64,000 bases of DNA, taken from NCBI GenBank assembly GCA_037179385.1, contig CM074181.1:49930394-49994393 (forward strand), in the 5' to 3' direction. Below the pieces are notes generated by a model. It was not told where the DNA came from. It saw only the letters and a list, made by a program, of their open reading frames with translations, and did not search any database. Below are positions 50,582-62,098 of the stretch, one piece after another (the stretch's first letter is position 1; each line of letters starts with the position of its first letter). The DNA comes from Holothuria scabra. Taxonomy: Eukaryota > Echinodermata > Holothuroidea > Aspidochirotida > Holothuriidae. The translations under genes and the position numbers were made by a program.

Positions 50582-50957
50582 TTAAAGGGGCTTAAAGAGT
50601 TATGGGGAATTGATATCCATAACTTAATGAGAGTTTTCAAGGGTACTACCATATTTCAATGTTTTCAGTTAGCAAAATTAGTCAAGTTTTATGTACAAAA
50701 AAAAACTTTAAAAGTTAAAATTTTGAATTTTGTGTCCTAACTTGTAACTGTTTTGTGCAAAACTTGAAAAGGTGTCTGGTCAGATATTTTTGAAAACCGA
50801 ATGGAACTCTTAAAAACTATCTCATAAAACAGTAATTAGTATGTAGGATTTAAGTATTGTCTAAAATTGACCATTTGCCATTGGTTTGTGAAGAAAACTT
50901 CACAGATTTGGAAAAAAATTGTTGAATTTCATGAACCAAGTCTATGAGAGACTTTAA
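50582..50957. mobile_element. TTAA-flanked MITE, copy 2
   Basis: TTAA at 50582-50585 and 50954-50957. Ends AGGGGCTTAAAGAG and, inverted, AGTCTCTCATAGAC are more worn than in copy 1 at 35144. The body aligns over its whole length, with AATTTTGAATTTTGTG and TTTTTGAAAACCGAAT shared. Confidence 0.85.
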
Positions 50958-51849
50958 AATGTTTCATGTGCTCTGTTTCCCCCAACTTTGCGTAATTTTT
51001 GCCCATCTGTTCTTGGTTAAACCCAAAAGTTGCGTATTATTTTTGTGTATCTTGGTATACCTGTGCCCTGTCGTGATATATTTATCAGGTGAGAAATCTG
51101 ACTGTGTAAAGTGTATATGCAGTGTGCTCAGTTATTTCCCCCTGAGGTGGTAAGATGTAGTCCGGCAGAGAATAATAACCCTTAACCGTTGTGCTCCAAT
51201 CGGGGCATATTTGCGCGCCTCGGAAGTGGGCGGACAAGCGGACGTAGCACGCCCTGCATCCGCGTCCGTTGGCTATTGACCCCGTGACCTTAAACTATTG
51301 TCTCTCTCGTTGTTGTGGCCAATTTTCGGGTAGCTACTCGCAGTTTCGAGCTGCGCGTGGAACAGTAAAGATGGGTGAAAGCCGCCTTCTCCGTCTGGGT
51401 CCAAACGGACCTAAACAACGGCAAAGGGATAACTATTTAATGATGCTCCCCTACGCCTTTGGGAACACCTTACTCAGGTGTGCACTGAAACAGCTGCTCC
51501 CAACTTACAGCAGGATTTCGAATTTGCAATCTTCGATCCATAGTCCAGTGGAGTGATGAACTGAGCTGATTAGTATCTCAAAAGTGTGTTTGAATCTGAG
51601 AAAAATCACATATTTTTCTCACCAGAATGAAAGACAATTAAACCTGGCAAATGCCATTTCCAACCATCTGGGAGGTGTTACAATCCAAAATTTTCTTTGG
51701 ACGAAACGATGATGGCGCTTCGCTTAGACAGTAAGCTCCAGCCCCTTACAAATGTACCCCGCCCCCATAGCCCCACACGAAAGAGAAACCCTATATACGC
51801 CACTGAATTTGATACCAGCTGAACTAAAAACAAAATTTGGCCTGTATAC
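50958..51849. other. GC-richer patch and hAT-type end
   Basis: 51180-51560 is richer in G+C than its surroundings and holds a 95-codon plus frame with no known domain. At 51600-51805 a fragment with AATGCCATTTCCAACCATCTG ends in TATACGCCACTG, a CAGTGGCGTATA hAT-type end next to the transposase remnant. Confidence 0.4.
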
Positions 51850-51858
51850 CACGGATGA

Positions 51859-52200
51859 ATGTATATGGCAGATGCGGGTATATCCTTACCAGTGCTGTTA
51901 AAACTCTTGCAAATATCAGGACGTGACCATGTGTACAAATGTCTCTTTAAAGTATCGATAGGGTTTGCCTCAATGCCAGCTATTTTAGTTTCAGCAGGGA
52001 AATCATTTTCAAAGATAGGGATTATTAAATCTACGCTCCGCTCCACTATAACACAAACGTTGTTCATAACCCTCATGCGTCTTTCTGTTGAACGGGATGA
52101 GGTAAGCACCATGGATACTGAGAAGGTTCTGAAACTTTTTTGTGAAAAAAAACGCACAGACGTCTCGACTTTGGATTTTAAAATGAACCCATATTTCTAG
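51859..52200 (+). pseudogene. hAT transposase remnant, C-terminal dimerisation region
   Basis: The frame gives LLKLLQISGRDHVYKCLFKV, then SMPAILVSAGKSFSKIGIIK and STLRSTITQTLFITLMRLSV, ending EKVLKLFCEKKRTD and a stop. This matches the hAT C-terminal dimerisation domain, whose usual core is (V/A)SAERSFSKLKxIKxxLRSTMxxERL; here AERSFS has become AGKSFS. The DDE catalytic core and zinc finger are not found upstream. It is a relic, but it shows that an autonomous hAT family lived in this genome. Confidence 0.75.
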
Positions 52201-52969
52201 CTAAGACTTATAGTGGACAATGGACATTTTGTGGGTTATTAACATCGACTGTAAATATGTTTATAACCTTTCTTAAGTTACAGTCATGATTAAGATTGTT
52301 TTATGTTTTTCAATTTGATCCAGCTGTGCGTGTAGAAAATGTTCGCTTTGCTTAATCTTTATCAGCATTTGATAATCATCCTCATTAATCGGCCTAAATT
52401 TTACCGACATACAAACCCTCCTCACCTTATTCTCCAGTCTCTTAGACCGGGCGGTTAAGAATGGAGGCTTTCCCACCCCCACACCAAGAACCCTGTTACT
52501 TCTCTGTAGTTCATTGGGAAACGTTCTGATCTTTCTGCAGTTAACTAATTTTTTATTGAAGTGAACATTATATTGAAAACGATAGCTCAAATTAACCCCT
52601 GCTTAAACTCTTCTTCCAAGCCTTCAAAACGCCATTTCCGGCTATCTGAGGGGTCGCGATATTTCTAAAATTCTTGTGCGCTCCCGGCCAACTGATGGTG
52701 GCGCTCCACTTTCGGTATGTTTGCCCCCCCCCCCCCCCGTCTGCCTGTTAAATAATCCTGGCTCCGCTATTGGTAACAGGTAAGCCTACTAAATTGAAGC
52801 AATGAATGAGTTCGATAACTAGCCTGAGTTTGTGCACATGACTCAAATCGTCGCCGGGAAACGATGCTTCTACAATCTACCTACATACTACTACCGATCT
52901 ACTTACATACTTCTTACAACATCATTGGGGATTGGTACCGTAGACCACACAACCCCACAGTCCAGCAAA
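52201..52969. repeat. Unassigned plus hAT-type element fragment
   Basis: 52615-52775 carries CGCCATTTCCGGCTATCTGA, GATGGTGGCGCTCCACTTTC, a C-run and TGGCTCCGCTATTGG, the arrangement of the 54571 element's end. The 105-codon minus frame at 52273-52590 has no known domain. Confidence 0.45.
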
Positions 52970-53212
52970 CCGACTGCACGGTAAAGCGGTTAGAGCATCA
53001 GACTTGTAGTCGGGAGGTCGGCAGTTGGAGCCCTGGCAGGGTTATACCGAAGACTTTAAAAACGGAACCTACTGCCATTGTGCTTTGTGCTTAGCATAAG
53101 CAATGGAGTAAGGGAAAACAAGCGAGTGAGTCACAGCTGGAAGAAAGGCCGTGGGCAGCTCGACCTGAACCAAGTTTTTTGAAACTGGGCAGTGAAATTC
53201 CATCTAACCTAA
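52970..53212 (+). mobile_element. tRNA-derived SINE, near full length
   Basis: The head is GCACGGTAAAGCGGTTAGAG with CATCAGACTTGTAGTCGG, clearly tRNA-like through the anticodon arm. The body has TTAGCATAAGCAATGGAG and AACAAGCGAGTGAGTCAC, and the tail TTGAAACTGGGCAGTGAAAT. The B box is degraded (CAGTTGGAGCCC), so it is transcriptionally dead. Confidence 0.88.
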
Positions 53213-53464
53213 CCCTAAAAGATCATTATAACTGTACCTTCATTCACTAAACAGTAGTTCAGTTATTGTGATATCTTGCCTACTTTTACCCCTTCGATTC
53301 AAATGGTCATTAAACTTGACGATAACAAAATTTACATTAAGAAAGTTGGAAATTTTCCCTAGAATCCGAATTTTTTGATAACAGCATTGCTGAATGCATT
53401 TCTTTGAAAAATTCCTTTATCAAGTTACGGTCCATTGTGTGACAACCTTTAGAAGTATGTATGT

Positions 53465-53560
53465 AGGAGAAGGGAAAACAAGCCAGTCAGTTACGACGTC
53501 GACCGGCCTGCCCAACTTAAACCAAATGGTTAGGAACTGAGCCGTAGCATATATTCGTAA
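53465..53560 (+). mobile_element. SINE 3' half
   Basis: GGGAAAACAAGCCAGTCAGT, AACTTAAACCAAATGG and TTAGGAACTGAGCCGTA match the SINE body and tail; no head. Confidence 0.75.
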
Positions 53561-54570
53561 CATAAGCTAGCAATAAGAAGTCCTACTTCGTTGACAAACT
53601 TCCCAATTAATTGCCAAGTCTGGCGACCGCCAGTTCTGTACATTAATTATTGCATGATGATGGCGCTTGAAAACAAAATTTGCTTTGAAGCCCAACATCA
53701 GGGTATCTGACAACTAAAAAGGCGTAGGAGAGTTGCTTAAGAGAAGAGAGATCCCCTTCCGACAAGCATTTTAAATTCAAAACAGTGCGAGATTTTCGGC
53801 TAAGGATTTATCTTCATGGTCACAATTGCAATATTCACTTTTGCAGCGTTAATAGTTATATTCTCAGACTATCTGGATACGGACCTGAGTGGCGGTCATT
53901 AACAACGATTAAAATATTGCTGCTCTATGATTTAATGTTTAAATAGTTTGAACTTTAGATGCCGACCTCTCGAATATCAGTTTTATATCAACAACCAGTT
54001 CAAATCTTTTACTATTTTCTCCAATGGTAAATCAAAGCAACCCAAATAGGCATGGCGTGACCTTCCTCCTTAAGGATGCAACAAAACCACCCCACTAGAT
54101 CAAAGTCGGTGTGGGGTGTAACTGGTTTCTGAATTTGGTACATGCCATGTGCTCTCAATTCATCAATGCTTCCATTGTTTCTACCCTTCGTGAAAACCAA
54201 TTTACACATGCTCTACCGTTTTGCTTTGAACCAATAGGTTGGAAACTGGGCCGTTAAACTCTAACTCTACTGTTTTGCTAGCTAACCCGGAATTTTAGGA
54301 AAGTTTTGGTGGTTTTGGGGGGTATTTTAATCAATTATTCAGATGTGAGTCCTGAATATATCAAGTGTGCATGTCCCGTGTTATATTTCTTAGACAGAAA
54401 ATGAAGATGTTTTAAAAAGGGGGGAACATTCCATCATAGCCAAATGTCAGGATGTGCAGTCCAGTAATACTAGACTGGGTTGACACTAATGATTCCGTCC
54501 AGTTATCCTTTGCCCCAGATCCTCTCGTTGGGCACTATTTTATTTATAACTCTGTTGAAATTGCAACATC
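53561..54570. other. Unassigned, with a SINE tail
   Basis: TTTGAACCAATAGGTTGGAA with ACTGGGCCGTTAAACTC (54222-54262) is another SINE 3' end on the plus strand. Nothing else is recognised. Confidence 0.5.
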
Positions 54571-55542
54571 CAGTGGCGTCACCAGACTTTTCATTCTAGG
54601 GGAGAGCTGGGGGGGGCACAACAGTTTTTCAGGGGACACTGCTAAGCTCCAATCATGGCGCCCACCGCGCGCGAAGCGCGAGGCTTAGCAGGTGGGCCCC
54701 TGGTAGAGTCCAGGGGCAAATCCCCGGTAGGGTTCCAACGGAAGCTCCTGGGTTTAAGCGTGTTTGTGAGGCATTAAAGTCGCTGTTTAAGTCTACTTCT
54801 ATTGACTTAACATTGGTCTAAAAATACCTCCAGGGTAACTTCCAGTAAGAATTTTTGGTTAAAAAACATTGATTCAACTACAAAGAGCAGATCCGGTTGA
54901 CATTTTGAAAAGGGGGAGATGAACTATTGAGAAAAGAATTGGAAGGGCAGTTCAATGTTTGTCTTGGTGGAGAACCAGGGGCGAAGCCCCTCGGAAGCTC
55001 CTGGGTTTCAAGGGGTTTGTGAGTGATTAAGATTGTAATTTACGAGGAATTTTATTTCCTCTACACTGGTCTAAAATTACTTCCAATGCAACTTCAAGTA
55101 AGATTATATTGGTAACAAAATTAGTGAAACTACTATCAAGGGCGGATCCTGCTGACATTTTGAAGAAGGAGAGCTGAACTAGAAAGAGGAAGAGAAAGTA
55201 GCAGATGGGCAGATGTGATAATCTAAAGGAAAATGTGGGCTCAATCCTGCTTGAACGCTTACTTGAGCCATGCGCCACCTTCAGTTGGCGAAGTCGGAAG
55301 TTTGCAGAAATTTTTGAAAAACGCAGCCCCTTAGACAGCCGGGAATGGTATTTTCCAGGTATTTTTTTCAGTTGAAAATGTGGAAATAAGTGCATTTCCT
55401 TGTCAAAAGAAGAATCCAATCTTAGCAATTTTATAGTCACACTCTGACTAAAGGAGGCATATCGTTGGGGGAGGTTCACACGATTTTTCAGGGGGGATGG
55501 GACGTTCCCCGCCCCCCCCCCCCACCCTTGGTGACGCCACTG
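54571..55542. mobile_element. Non-autonomous hAT-like element, 972 bp
   Basis: Ends CAGTGGCGTCACCA and, inverted, CAGTGGCGTCACCA, each followed by a G-rich tract. The flanking octamers GCAACATC (54563-54570) and GCTACATC (55543-55550) match 7 of 8. Inside, GCGCGAAGCGCGAG, GGGCAAATCCCCGG and GCGAAGCCCCTCGG are GC-rich palindromes, and a CGGAAGCTCCTGGGTTT block occurs twice. The 197-codon minus frame (55620-55027) spans the inside without any known domain and is best viewed as chance. Confidence 0.85.
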
Positions 55543-55550
55543 GCTACATC

Positions 55551-57299
55551 GCCATGGGCATATCAACAAAACCGTGTGAACAGTTTTGGACAAATGCTGA
55601 AGGACAGCCGTACTAAACATTCAATAAAGTTGACGTAAGGAACAAAACGACTATACCTTATTTTTTGGCGTTTGTTTGAGTGTTGTAGCAATCGCCAAGT
55701 TCAATGATGAAAGCGTCTGTTGCGAAGTGAATGGCTTCATATACAAAAAGACAGACCACGCAGTCCACTGTTACTCCGTTTGACCAGTTGTAACTTGTAA
55801 ACGGTACTAGCTTATTTCCTGTCTTCGAATCAAAGAGCTGACAACTTACAAGTGAGAATTGAAGGTAAGCAATCATTTTGTATTTTTGAATCCAGTGCTG
55901 TGTTGTTCGTAAAGGATTGTTAATGACGGTTGTGGTGTCTACTTTGTGATTTCTGTAGTCCTACTAGCAACCGTATAATACAGGTCTCAATTCAGTCTAT
56001 GCATTCAAATATTTTTGTAGATTTGGCTCAAGAAGATGTATGTAAGAGCAGAGAGTGGCAACTCTCTGCTTCAAAGAACAGCGCTATATGCAAAAATACT
56101 GTTTATTACCTGTTATCATCACTAAAATGGAACTGCTTTGCATGGGAGAGAGGGACACCCGGATGGCTGTTTCTGTGCATCGGAGATCGTACTTCACCCA
56201 CAGCCTGCCAGCGTTTGATCAGTGGTGGTGCAAGATTGTCTAAATGGGGAGGGGCAAACTAGGGGCAAAGGATAATGAACATCGGGGGCAAAAAGTTTCG
56301 AACGCAATGCGAAAAGGAGCTGAAAGCGGGATTGAAGCTGGGGGGGGGGGGGGTTCTAAGGTTGTAGCACTATCTCTGGATGTAAAATTTTGTCTCTGGA
56401 GAGGTACATTATTTCTGTTGGTTTACCCAACTCCTAACTGACCTAAGTTTTTTGGGGGGACTAGTGGGGGACCAGCCCAAAATCTGGGGGAATGCAATCC
56501 CCCCCCCCCCCCCGTTTGTCCTCCCGCATAGCCGCCAATGTGTATGATGCTGTTGAATCGAGAGAATACACCAGTGAATTATTTAGCTTATATGAATGCG
56601 AAGACGTTTTACAATTTATGTAATATCTGTTAGACCTTTAGTGACCTACCCAACACAACATGATGAATATCACGATTATTCATGCCGTGTATGGCCAATC
56701 ATGACTCTTGACCTTATTACCTGTGTGTAAAATGCTGATAAATTCATTGAAGAAAATACCACTACAACTCACAAGGTGCCCACCCCCATCCCCCATAGGA
56801 AGAAGTGGAGTGACGATAGAAGGAAGACTTAGTTTTGAGAATCAGTACCGTGAATACCCACTCCCTTAAGCTTCATGGAACTTAACTCGTAGCAATTGCA
56901 CACACAAATAACCAAAAGTACATAGTCTAAACCACCAAGATATACGTACAGGGTATACCGTGTAAAAAGATAGTTGACAGAGACATACTTTTATATCAGA
57001 CCGGCAGGAAGTTGTTCATCTCTTCGTTCATGTTATTGAAATTATCCTTTGGAGTGTGTTTACTGCAAAGCTGATGCCGCTGTCCCTACACGGTACAGAT
57101 ACTTTAGATTAACATAAAGTACAGTGATTTGAACAATTCCTCTTGGAAGAAAGCAGGTTTACCTTAATAGTCTGGTTACACTGTTTACATCTAATCTTAC
57201 TACGGAGTAGGCTAAATGCATGCAATTGAAATTATGTAGATACCTGTAAACAGGAAAATCACTAATGTTTCTGAATCATCAACGGAACCACAGAAAAAC
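55551..57299. other. Unassigned sequence
   Basis: G-runs at 56340-56353 and C-runs at 56500-56513 with AATCTGGGGGAATGC suggest worn hAT-type ends. Frames of 72-110 codons at 55658-56441 carry no domain. Confidence 0.4.
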
Positions 57300-58090
57300 A
57301 TGTAAGCTGAAAAATTAAATATTAATATGATGCAAAATAACATTTAAAGGAAGGTTACGAACGATAGTTGCATGTTCGCTATGTCGAGATGGTTTTGCTT
57401 CATTAACTTTGTACAATTCAGCTTCGGTGTTATTTTTAAATTTACGGTAGAATGTTATGGCATTTGGTTTTAAACCTTTTTGCCTACATGTATGAAATAC
57501 TTTCCATAGAGGAGGAAAAATAATTATGATTTTGCTAGTTTCAAAACATCCAAAGTAAACAGTTAACTCATCTAATTGAGAGTCATTCCCCAAGCAAATT
57601 GAACAGATTTATTCCTAGAACTTTTTTGTGACGGGCAATTCCAGAAAAGATGTTCAATTGTTTCACTGACAATATTGCAAAAGCTATCTAATAGCTCTTT
57701 GAATTTCACCCTATATAGGGAATCATTAGTTCAGACAATCTTGTGGAGGTATCTAAAGTGTACATACTGAATATCAGCCTCACTAACAGCGGTTTAAGGC
57801 AACAGAAATATGAGTGTCCAATCAAAATCGTAAACCCGGAACAATGTTTCCCATTAACTTATGTCTCTTGGGGAGGAGAAATTATTCAAAAGAACAGACC
57901 TATATACATTTGGTTGCACTTTGCTCTAAGGAAAGTTTTATTAGTTGCCAATAATTCAGATTGACACCGTGACCCGCCCTATTTACTGTCCAATTAGATA
58001 TAGCTGAAATTTTACCATTGGGTAAAAGGGAATTTTCTAATGCAATGCTTATCAACGAAGTTCTGATACGATAGGACACACCCATCTCTT
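57300..58090 (-). mobile_element. Decayed Tx1/L1-like LINE C-terminal region
   Basis: The minus strand reads QYVHFRYLHKIV, a stop, then NDSLYRVKFKELLDSFCN and IVSETIEHLFWNCPSQK. This is the equivalent of FIHRIIG and CSFC...EHLFWDC in the LINE at 42935-44530. The block ALENSLLPNGKISAISNW (about 58035) is probably the preceding part. Several stops and frame changes are present. Confidence 0.7.
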
Positions 58091-58191
58091 GTGAACAAAC
58101 CTACTTTGTAAAACATTATTCTGTTTTAATACATCGAAATAAACTGACTGATGCGACTCCCTGATCAGACCGTGTACACTATTTACGCCTA

Positions 58192-58455
58192 CGCTCTAAA
58201 AACATGGTGGTTAAATCCTGGTTAATTTAACCAGGACGGGGTCTTTACTTAACCATACATTTCCTGGTTAAAAAGAAAAAAAAAGAAATTTAACCAGGAA
58301 AATGTTAAATTCTTATTAGGATTTCTAGCCAGTCGTTAATTTAACCAGGGATATGTTAATTCTGACAAGGATTTCCGCGTTCTTTTAACCAGGAAATGTA
58401 TGGAAATTTATTGCCCCCTATCCTGGTTAAATTTAACCAGGATGTGTTTAGAGTG
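58192..58455. mobile_element. TA-flanked MITE packed with TTAACCAGGA palindromes
   Basis: TA flanks at 58190-58191 and 58456-58457. Ends CGCTCTAAAAACATGG and, inverted, CACTCTAAACACATCC. Inside, TCCTGGTTAA and TTAACCAGGA alternate about eight times, so each half can fold several ways. It is 264 bp and non-coding. Its CACTCT ends resemble the MITE at 9303. Confidence 0.85.
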
Positions 58456-59139
58456 TATAACCCGCTAAAACGTGGTTTTCCTGGATCTGCAACCCAATGG
58501 CGAATTTGAAGACTAAAACCACTGTCTTATTTACTCATGTAAGGCCCTTAAACCTTTGCATAAATAGCACTTCCATACATGGTTCATAAAATTAACGCAT
58601 TAAAATGATCCTTTTTTCTGCGTTCTAAAATGATAATTAGCTGAGTGGGCCAAATCATGAAATATATAAAGTGAAGTTCTGATTGCTAAGATCATCTTTT
58701 TTATCAAGAACATAGTCAGCTGTTATTCATAGTCCATTCTACCGTTTCCTCTAGGAAATTGGATCAATACATTAAGTATGAAAAAATTGTCTCTATGGAA
58801 ATTTCAGTTATGTGGGTGTATGATGCACAAATCTGTACCAACAAAGCACAACTGTACAGATCTAAACTGTGCACGGATCAAATGTTGGACAAAATTGAAC
58901 AACTCATTTTTCCATTTTGTCCCATAAACATCATTGCGTCAGATTTACACGTCATTGTGTCAAAATCGCGACAAAGCAGCTCAGCATAATACTTATCCCA
59001 TACATGGCTTTATATCTGGCTATGTACAGTGAAATATACAATCTATCTAGCAACATCAAGCCAGATAACCTTGATACAGATTAATGCGAGTAGGCCTATA
59101 CAAATCAAATTTGATATATCCATATCAAGCCAGGTACAA
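58456..59139. other. Unassigned, ending in ATATCTGG-type repeat
   Basis: TTATATCTGGCTATG and ATATCCATATCAAGCCAGG (about 59010-59132) match the repeat cluster at 40570-41650. Nothing else is recognised. Confidence 0.4.
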
Positions 59140-59600
59140 GCTGACCCCTGGTGACCCCAGATGACCTTTGACCTCCACAAAAAGGGTTAGGGACCATCCT
59201 CCCACTCTCACTTATTCACATACTAAGAATAAAATCTATCCAAGTTTCCTCACTTGAGATATTGTGTTTACAAGGTTTTCAGCGTTTGACTCCTGCTGAC
59301 TCCAGATAACCTTTAACCCCCACCCCAAAACAATATGGGGACCATCATTTCTATATAACGTATCAACATACGAAATCCATCCAAGTTCCCTACCGGCTTG
59401 AGATATTGTGTTAACAAAGTTTACAGATTTTGACCCTCGGTGGTCCCAGATGACCTTCGACCTCCTCCAAAGACAAGAGGATTCTCTCTCTTAATATGGG
59501 GCATGTATGTATCAAATTTGAAAACTGTCAGATGTTCCTATCTTGAGATATCGTGTTAACGAGCAAATTGTCACAAACACGCACACGCACACATACACAC
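59140..59600 (-). repeat. AGGTCA / ATCTCAAG tandem repeats and CA tract
   Basis: On the minus strand three units of about 145 bp carry AACACGATATCTCAAGATAG, GGAGGTCGAAGGTCATCTGG and GTTAAAGGTTATCTGG. It is the same unit as at 21830-22880 but inverted. A CA-rich tract at 59576-59600 closes it. Confidence 0.7.
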
Positions 59601-59622
59601 GTCTTAACGAATGCATAGGTTC

Positions 59623-60112
59623 TCTTATCATCGGAACCAATAAATCTTATGACAAAATTTCTGAATATAATTTTGATCACCTGAGACACTGATACATATT
59701 AGACAGCAAAGAAATTTTCATTTTTAAGCTAAGTGCGATTTGCAAGCGCTAATCTCAAAATCTAAGTTTCTTATTTTCATGCACAAAACAAAAACTATTG
59801 CATCATTTTCCATATTTTCATTCAAGAAGTGCCTTTTCCGGCCATCTGGAGGTTTTGTATAAATAAATCTTATCATCGGAACCAATAAATATTGTGACAA
59901 AATTTCTGAATATAATTTTGATCACCTGAGACACTGACACATATAAGACAGCAAAGAAATTTTCATTTTTAAACTAAGTGCGATTTGCAAGTGCTAATCT
60001 CAAAATCTAAGTTTCTTATTTTCATGCACAAAACAGAAACTATTGCATCATTTTCCATATTTTCATTCAAGAAGTGCCTTTTCCGGCCATCTGGAGGGTT
60101 TGTATAAGTACC
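59623..60112. repeat. Two near-identical 245-bp direct copies
   Basis: TCTTATCATCGGAACCAATA starts at 59623 and again at 59868. Differences are few (for example AAGCGC against AAGTGC), so duplication is recent. Each copy ends in TTTTCCGGCCATCTGGAGG, a block of the 54571-type hAT element family. The next 100 bp (GCGCTCCCACCCACC) continue that family. Confidence 0.92.
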
Positions 60113-61422
60113 AAACTTTTCCTTTGCGCTCCCACCCACCAATGGTTGCCTCAGATTAGATGGTACTGCATCATCGACCTCTCGGCCACATTTTCCGATT
60201 AGTGACACAAACCATCCTCAATTATAAGCAATGCCTAGGTCTGACGATCAGAAGGGTTAAGATAGGTGATTGACATTGAAAAGTTGACTTTCAAACTCTG
60301 CCGAGATGTTCCATGCCAGTTTATGTCCACCTATTATTTTTTAGTAATGTAAGGTCATGACCCATGAAGAACGGAGAAAAAATCCTTCTGTTGTCTTCTG
60401 ACTGTTTCTCTCAGCCAGTTTGACATCAGATAAGTATTTCAATTAGAAGTTTGAATTCCATGGGCGGTCACGTCACTTGAATACCAAGATCCATGCAGTA
60501 TAGGTATGATAATTTAAAGGGCAGTTTTTCGACTGAGAAGTTGGATGTCTGTGAGGTTAAGTTTTAGTTTCCACGTTAAAAATAATCTAAAGCCAAATTT
60601 GTTTTCATTTAGTTTCTGTTCATTTTCCATTTTCGTTTCTCGGTATTAGTAGTTGGATGTGGCAAATTTTCTGCCTAGAATAAACTTGAAGCAAGCAAGT
60701 TTGATGTTATGGATTCACAGTGTTGGCCTTTTTTTTTTATAATTTACCACCAATTATACAGTTGAACGCTGATAAATTGATGATGTAGCCGGGTGCCTCC
60801 TGAACAATGGAATTTTAACATTTTAATAGTATGCATTAGGGGCAGATAGAATCCCTAATCAATTCAGCGTTACGCCAATATGATGCAAAATGTATAAAAA
60901 CAACATTGAACAGCAATGTGAATTCATGACATTACCCCTGCTTGGCCCAAGTTCACCTTTTTTTCAGAAAATGTGTCAACTTCAATTCCGACTTACTCAA
61001 GAACCGAACATAGTAAATGAATGGTACTTCTACCCGATTTCTTATAGTATGTTCCTCTTAAAACATATCAAACATAAATTTGGCTCTGGACTATTCTTTT
61101 AAAGTATTTATAAAACAGCACATGGACAAAATGATCAGAAAGAGTATAAATTTTGCTTCTTTGCTTGGTGGCTTTCTATAACAGTCGTTCAGGCTTAGCA
61201 GCTCCGATCATTGGCTTGAAAAGTTTATCAAAAAAGAAGAAAGTTCTACATTGCCGTTGCATGCGTTGCGTAGCAATAATAAAACAATACTAGTACTGGT
61301 GTGGCTGTCATATAGCTCCGCGCAGTGAGGTTATAACAGCTCCTAGTGGTCCTCGCAACACTGGCTTATCCGATATATCTTTTAGCACTCTAGAACACTG
61401 ACCTCTTGAACTCACTTGAATA
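60113..61422. other. Unassigned sequence left of the LTR element
   Basis: No gene or repeat boundary was recognised. A T-run lies at 60730-60739. Confidence 0.4.
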
Positions 61423-61469
61423 TGTTACGAGACGACATCAACCAGATTGAATCCACGGACGAGCAAGTG

Positions 61470-61482
61470 GAAAGTTCTAGAA
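61470..61482. promoter_or_regulatory. Heat shock element, perfect trimer
   Basis: GAAAGTTCTAGAA fits nGAAnnTTCnnGAAn, the trimer bound by heat shock factor, with no mismatch. It lies about 240 bp upstream of the LTR TATA box. Confidence 0.6.
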
Positions 61483-61692
61483 AGTGCTAGCTTCGGCGTT
61501 TTCTCTCGAGCATATTGAACGGGTAACCCCAGAGAACATTCGCACGGTTACGAGAATGTACGATCACCTGCTGGAAACTACTGTATGATGTAATGGCCTA
61601 ATAATAGCCAACTTGTGGTTATGGGTTACTGAGCCCAGAACTTTCACTGTTTGTTTTGTACGAGATCAAACGAGACGTTTCCATAAGAGTGA

Positions 61693-61712
61693 GTTCCAGA
61701 CTTTTCTGGAAG
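61693..61712. promoter_or_regulatory. Heat shock element, four pentamers before TATA
   Basis: GTTCC-AGACT-TTTCT-GGAAG reads as nTTCn-nGAAn-nTTCn-nGAAn with one mismatch (GAC for GAA). It ends 10 bp before the TATA box, the layout of heat-shock promoters. Function is inferred. Confidence 0.6.
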
Positions 61713-61722
61713 AACTACCAGA

Positions 61723-61733
61723 TATATAAAAGG
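61723..61733 (+). promoter_or_regulatory. LTR TATA box
   Basis: TATATAAAAGG is a strong TATA match. Transcription would start about 30 bp on, near 61755, giving U3, R and U5 within the proposed LTR. Confidence 0.7.
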
Positions 61734-62098
61734 TCATGCAAGCAGTGTGACAGGGAGGAGAAGAAAACAGAAGATACACAGATAATACAGAGACCAGACG
61801 CCTGCTTCGCCGCTTAACGCTGTAATTGTGTCGCCATTTACCGAACACTGTAGTCTTCATCCTGCCTTCGCGGAACCGAGTCCTACGCTGAGCTGCTGTA
61901 CAATCGACACTAACAACACTACCCCTTGGACAAAGAGTGATACCTTAAGCTGTAAAAGATTGTAAGTAGATTTAAGATTAATTGTTGTAAATTTAAGGAA
62001 GTAAGAGGTGAATAATAATTAAGTTGTTGATTTTAATCTCGCTCTTCTGTGGTCTTTCGCTGTTATTGGTTTGAATTGCGACCAAGCCGTAACAGAAT

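Larger units (their letters stand above)
61423..62094 (+). repeat. 5' LTR of Ty3-type retrotransposon
   Basis: The proposed LTR starts TGTTACGAGACG and ends AAGCCGTAACA, so the 7-bp termini TGTTACG/CGTAACA are exact inverses. It contains a TATA box at 61723-61733 and heat-shock-type pentamers at 61470-61482 and 61693-61712. A primer-binding site begins 5 bp after its end. The 3' LTR is outside the window, so the left border rests on the inverted termini only. Confidence 0.75.

Noticed and set aside
51269..51556. 95-codon frame in a GC-richer patch as a first exon
   Set aside because: No domain or partner exon could be found; kept only as a regional note.
55027..55620. 197-codon minus-strand open frame
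   Set aside because: It lies almost wholly inside a non-autonomous hAT element, crosses a poly-C tract and its terminal repeat, and shows no domain.
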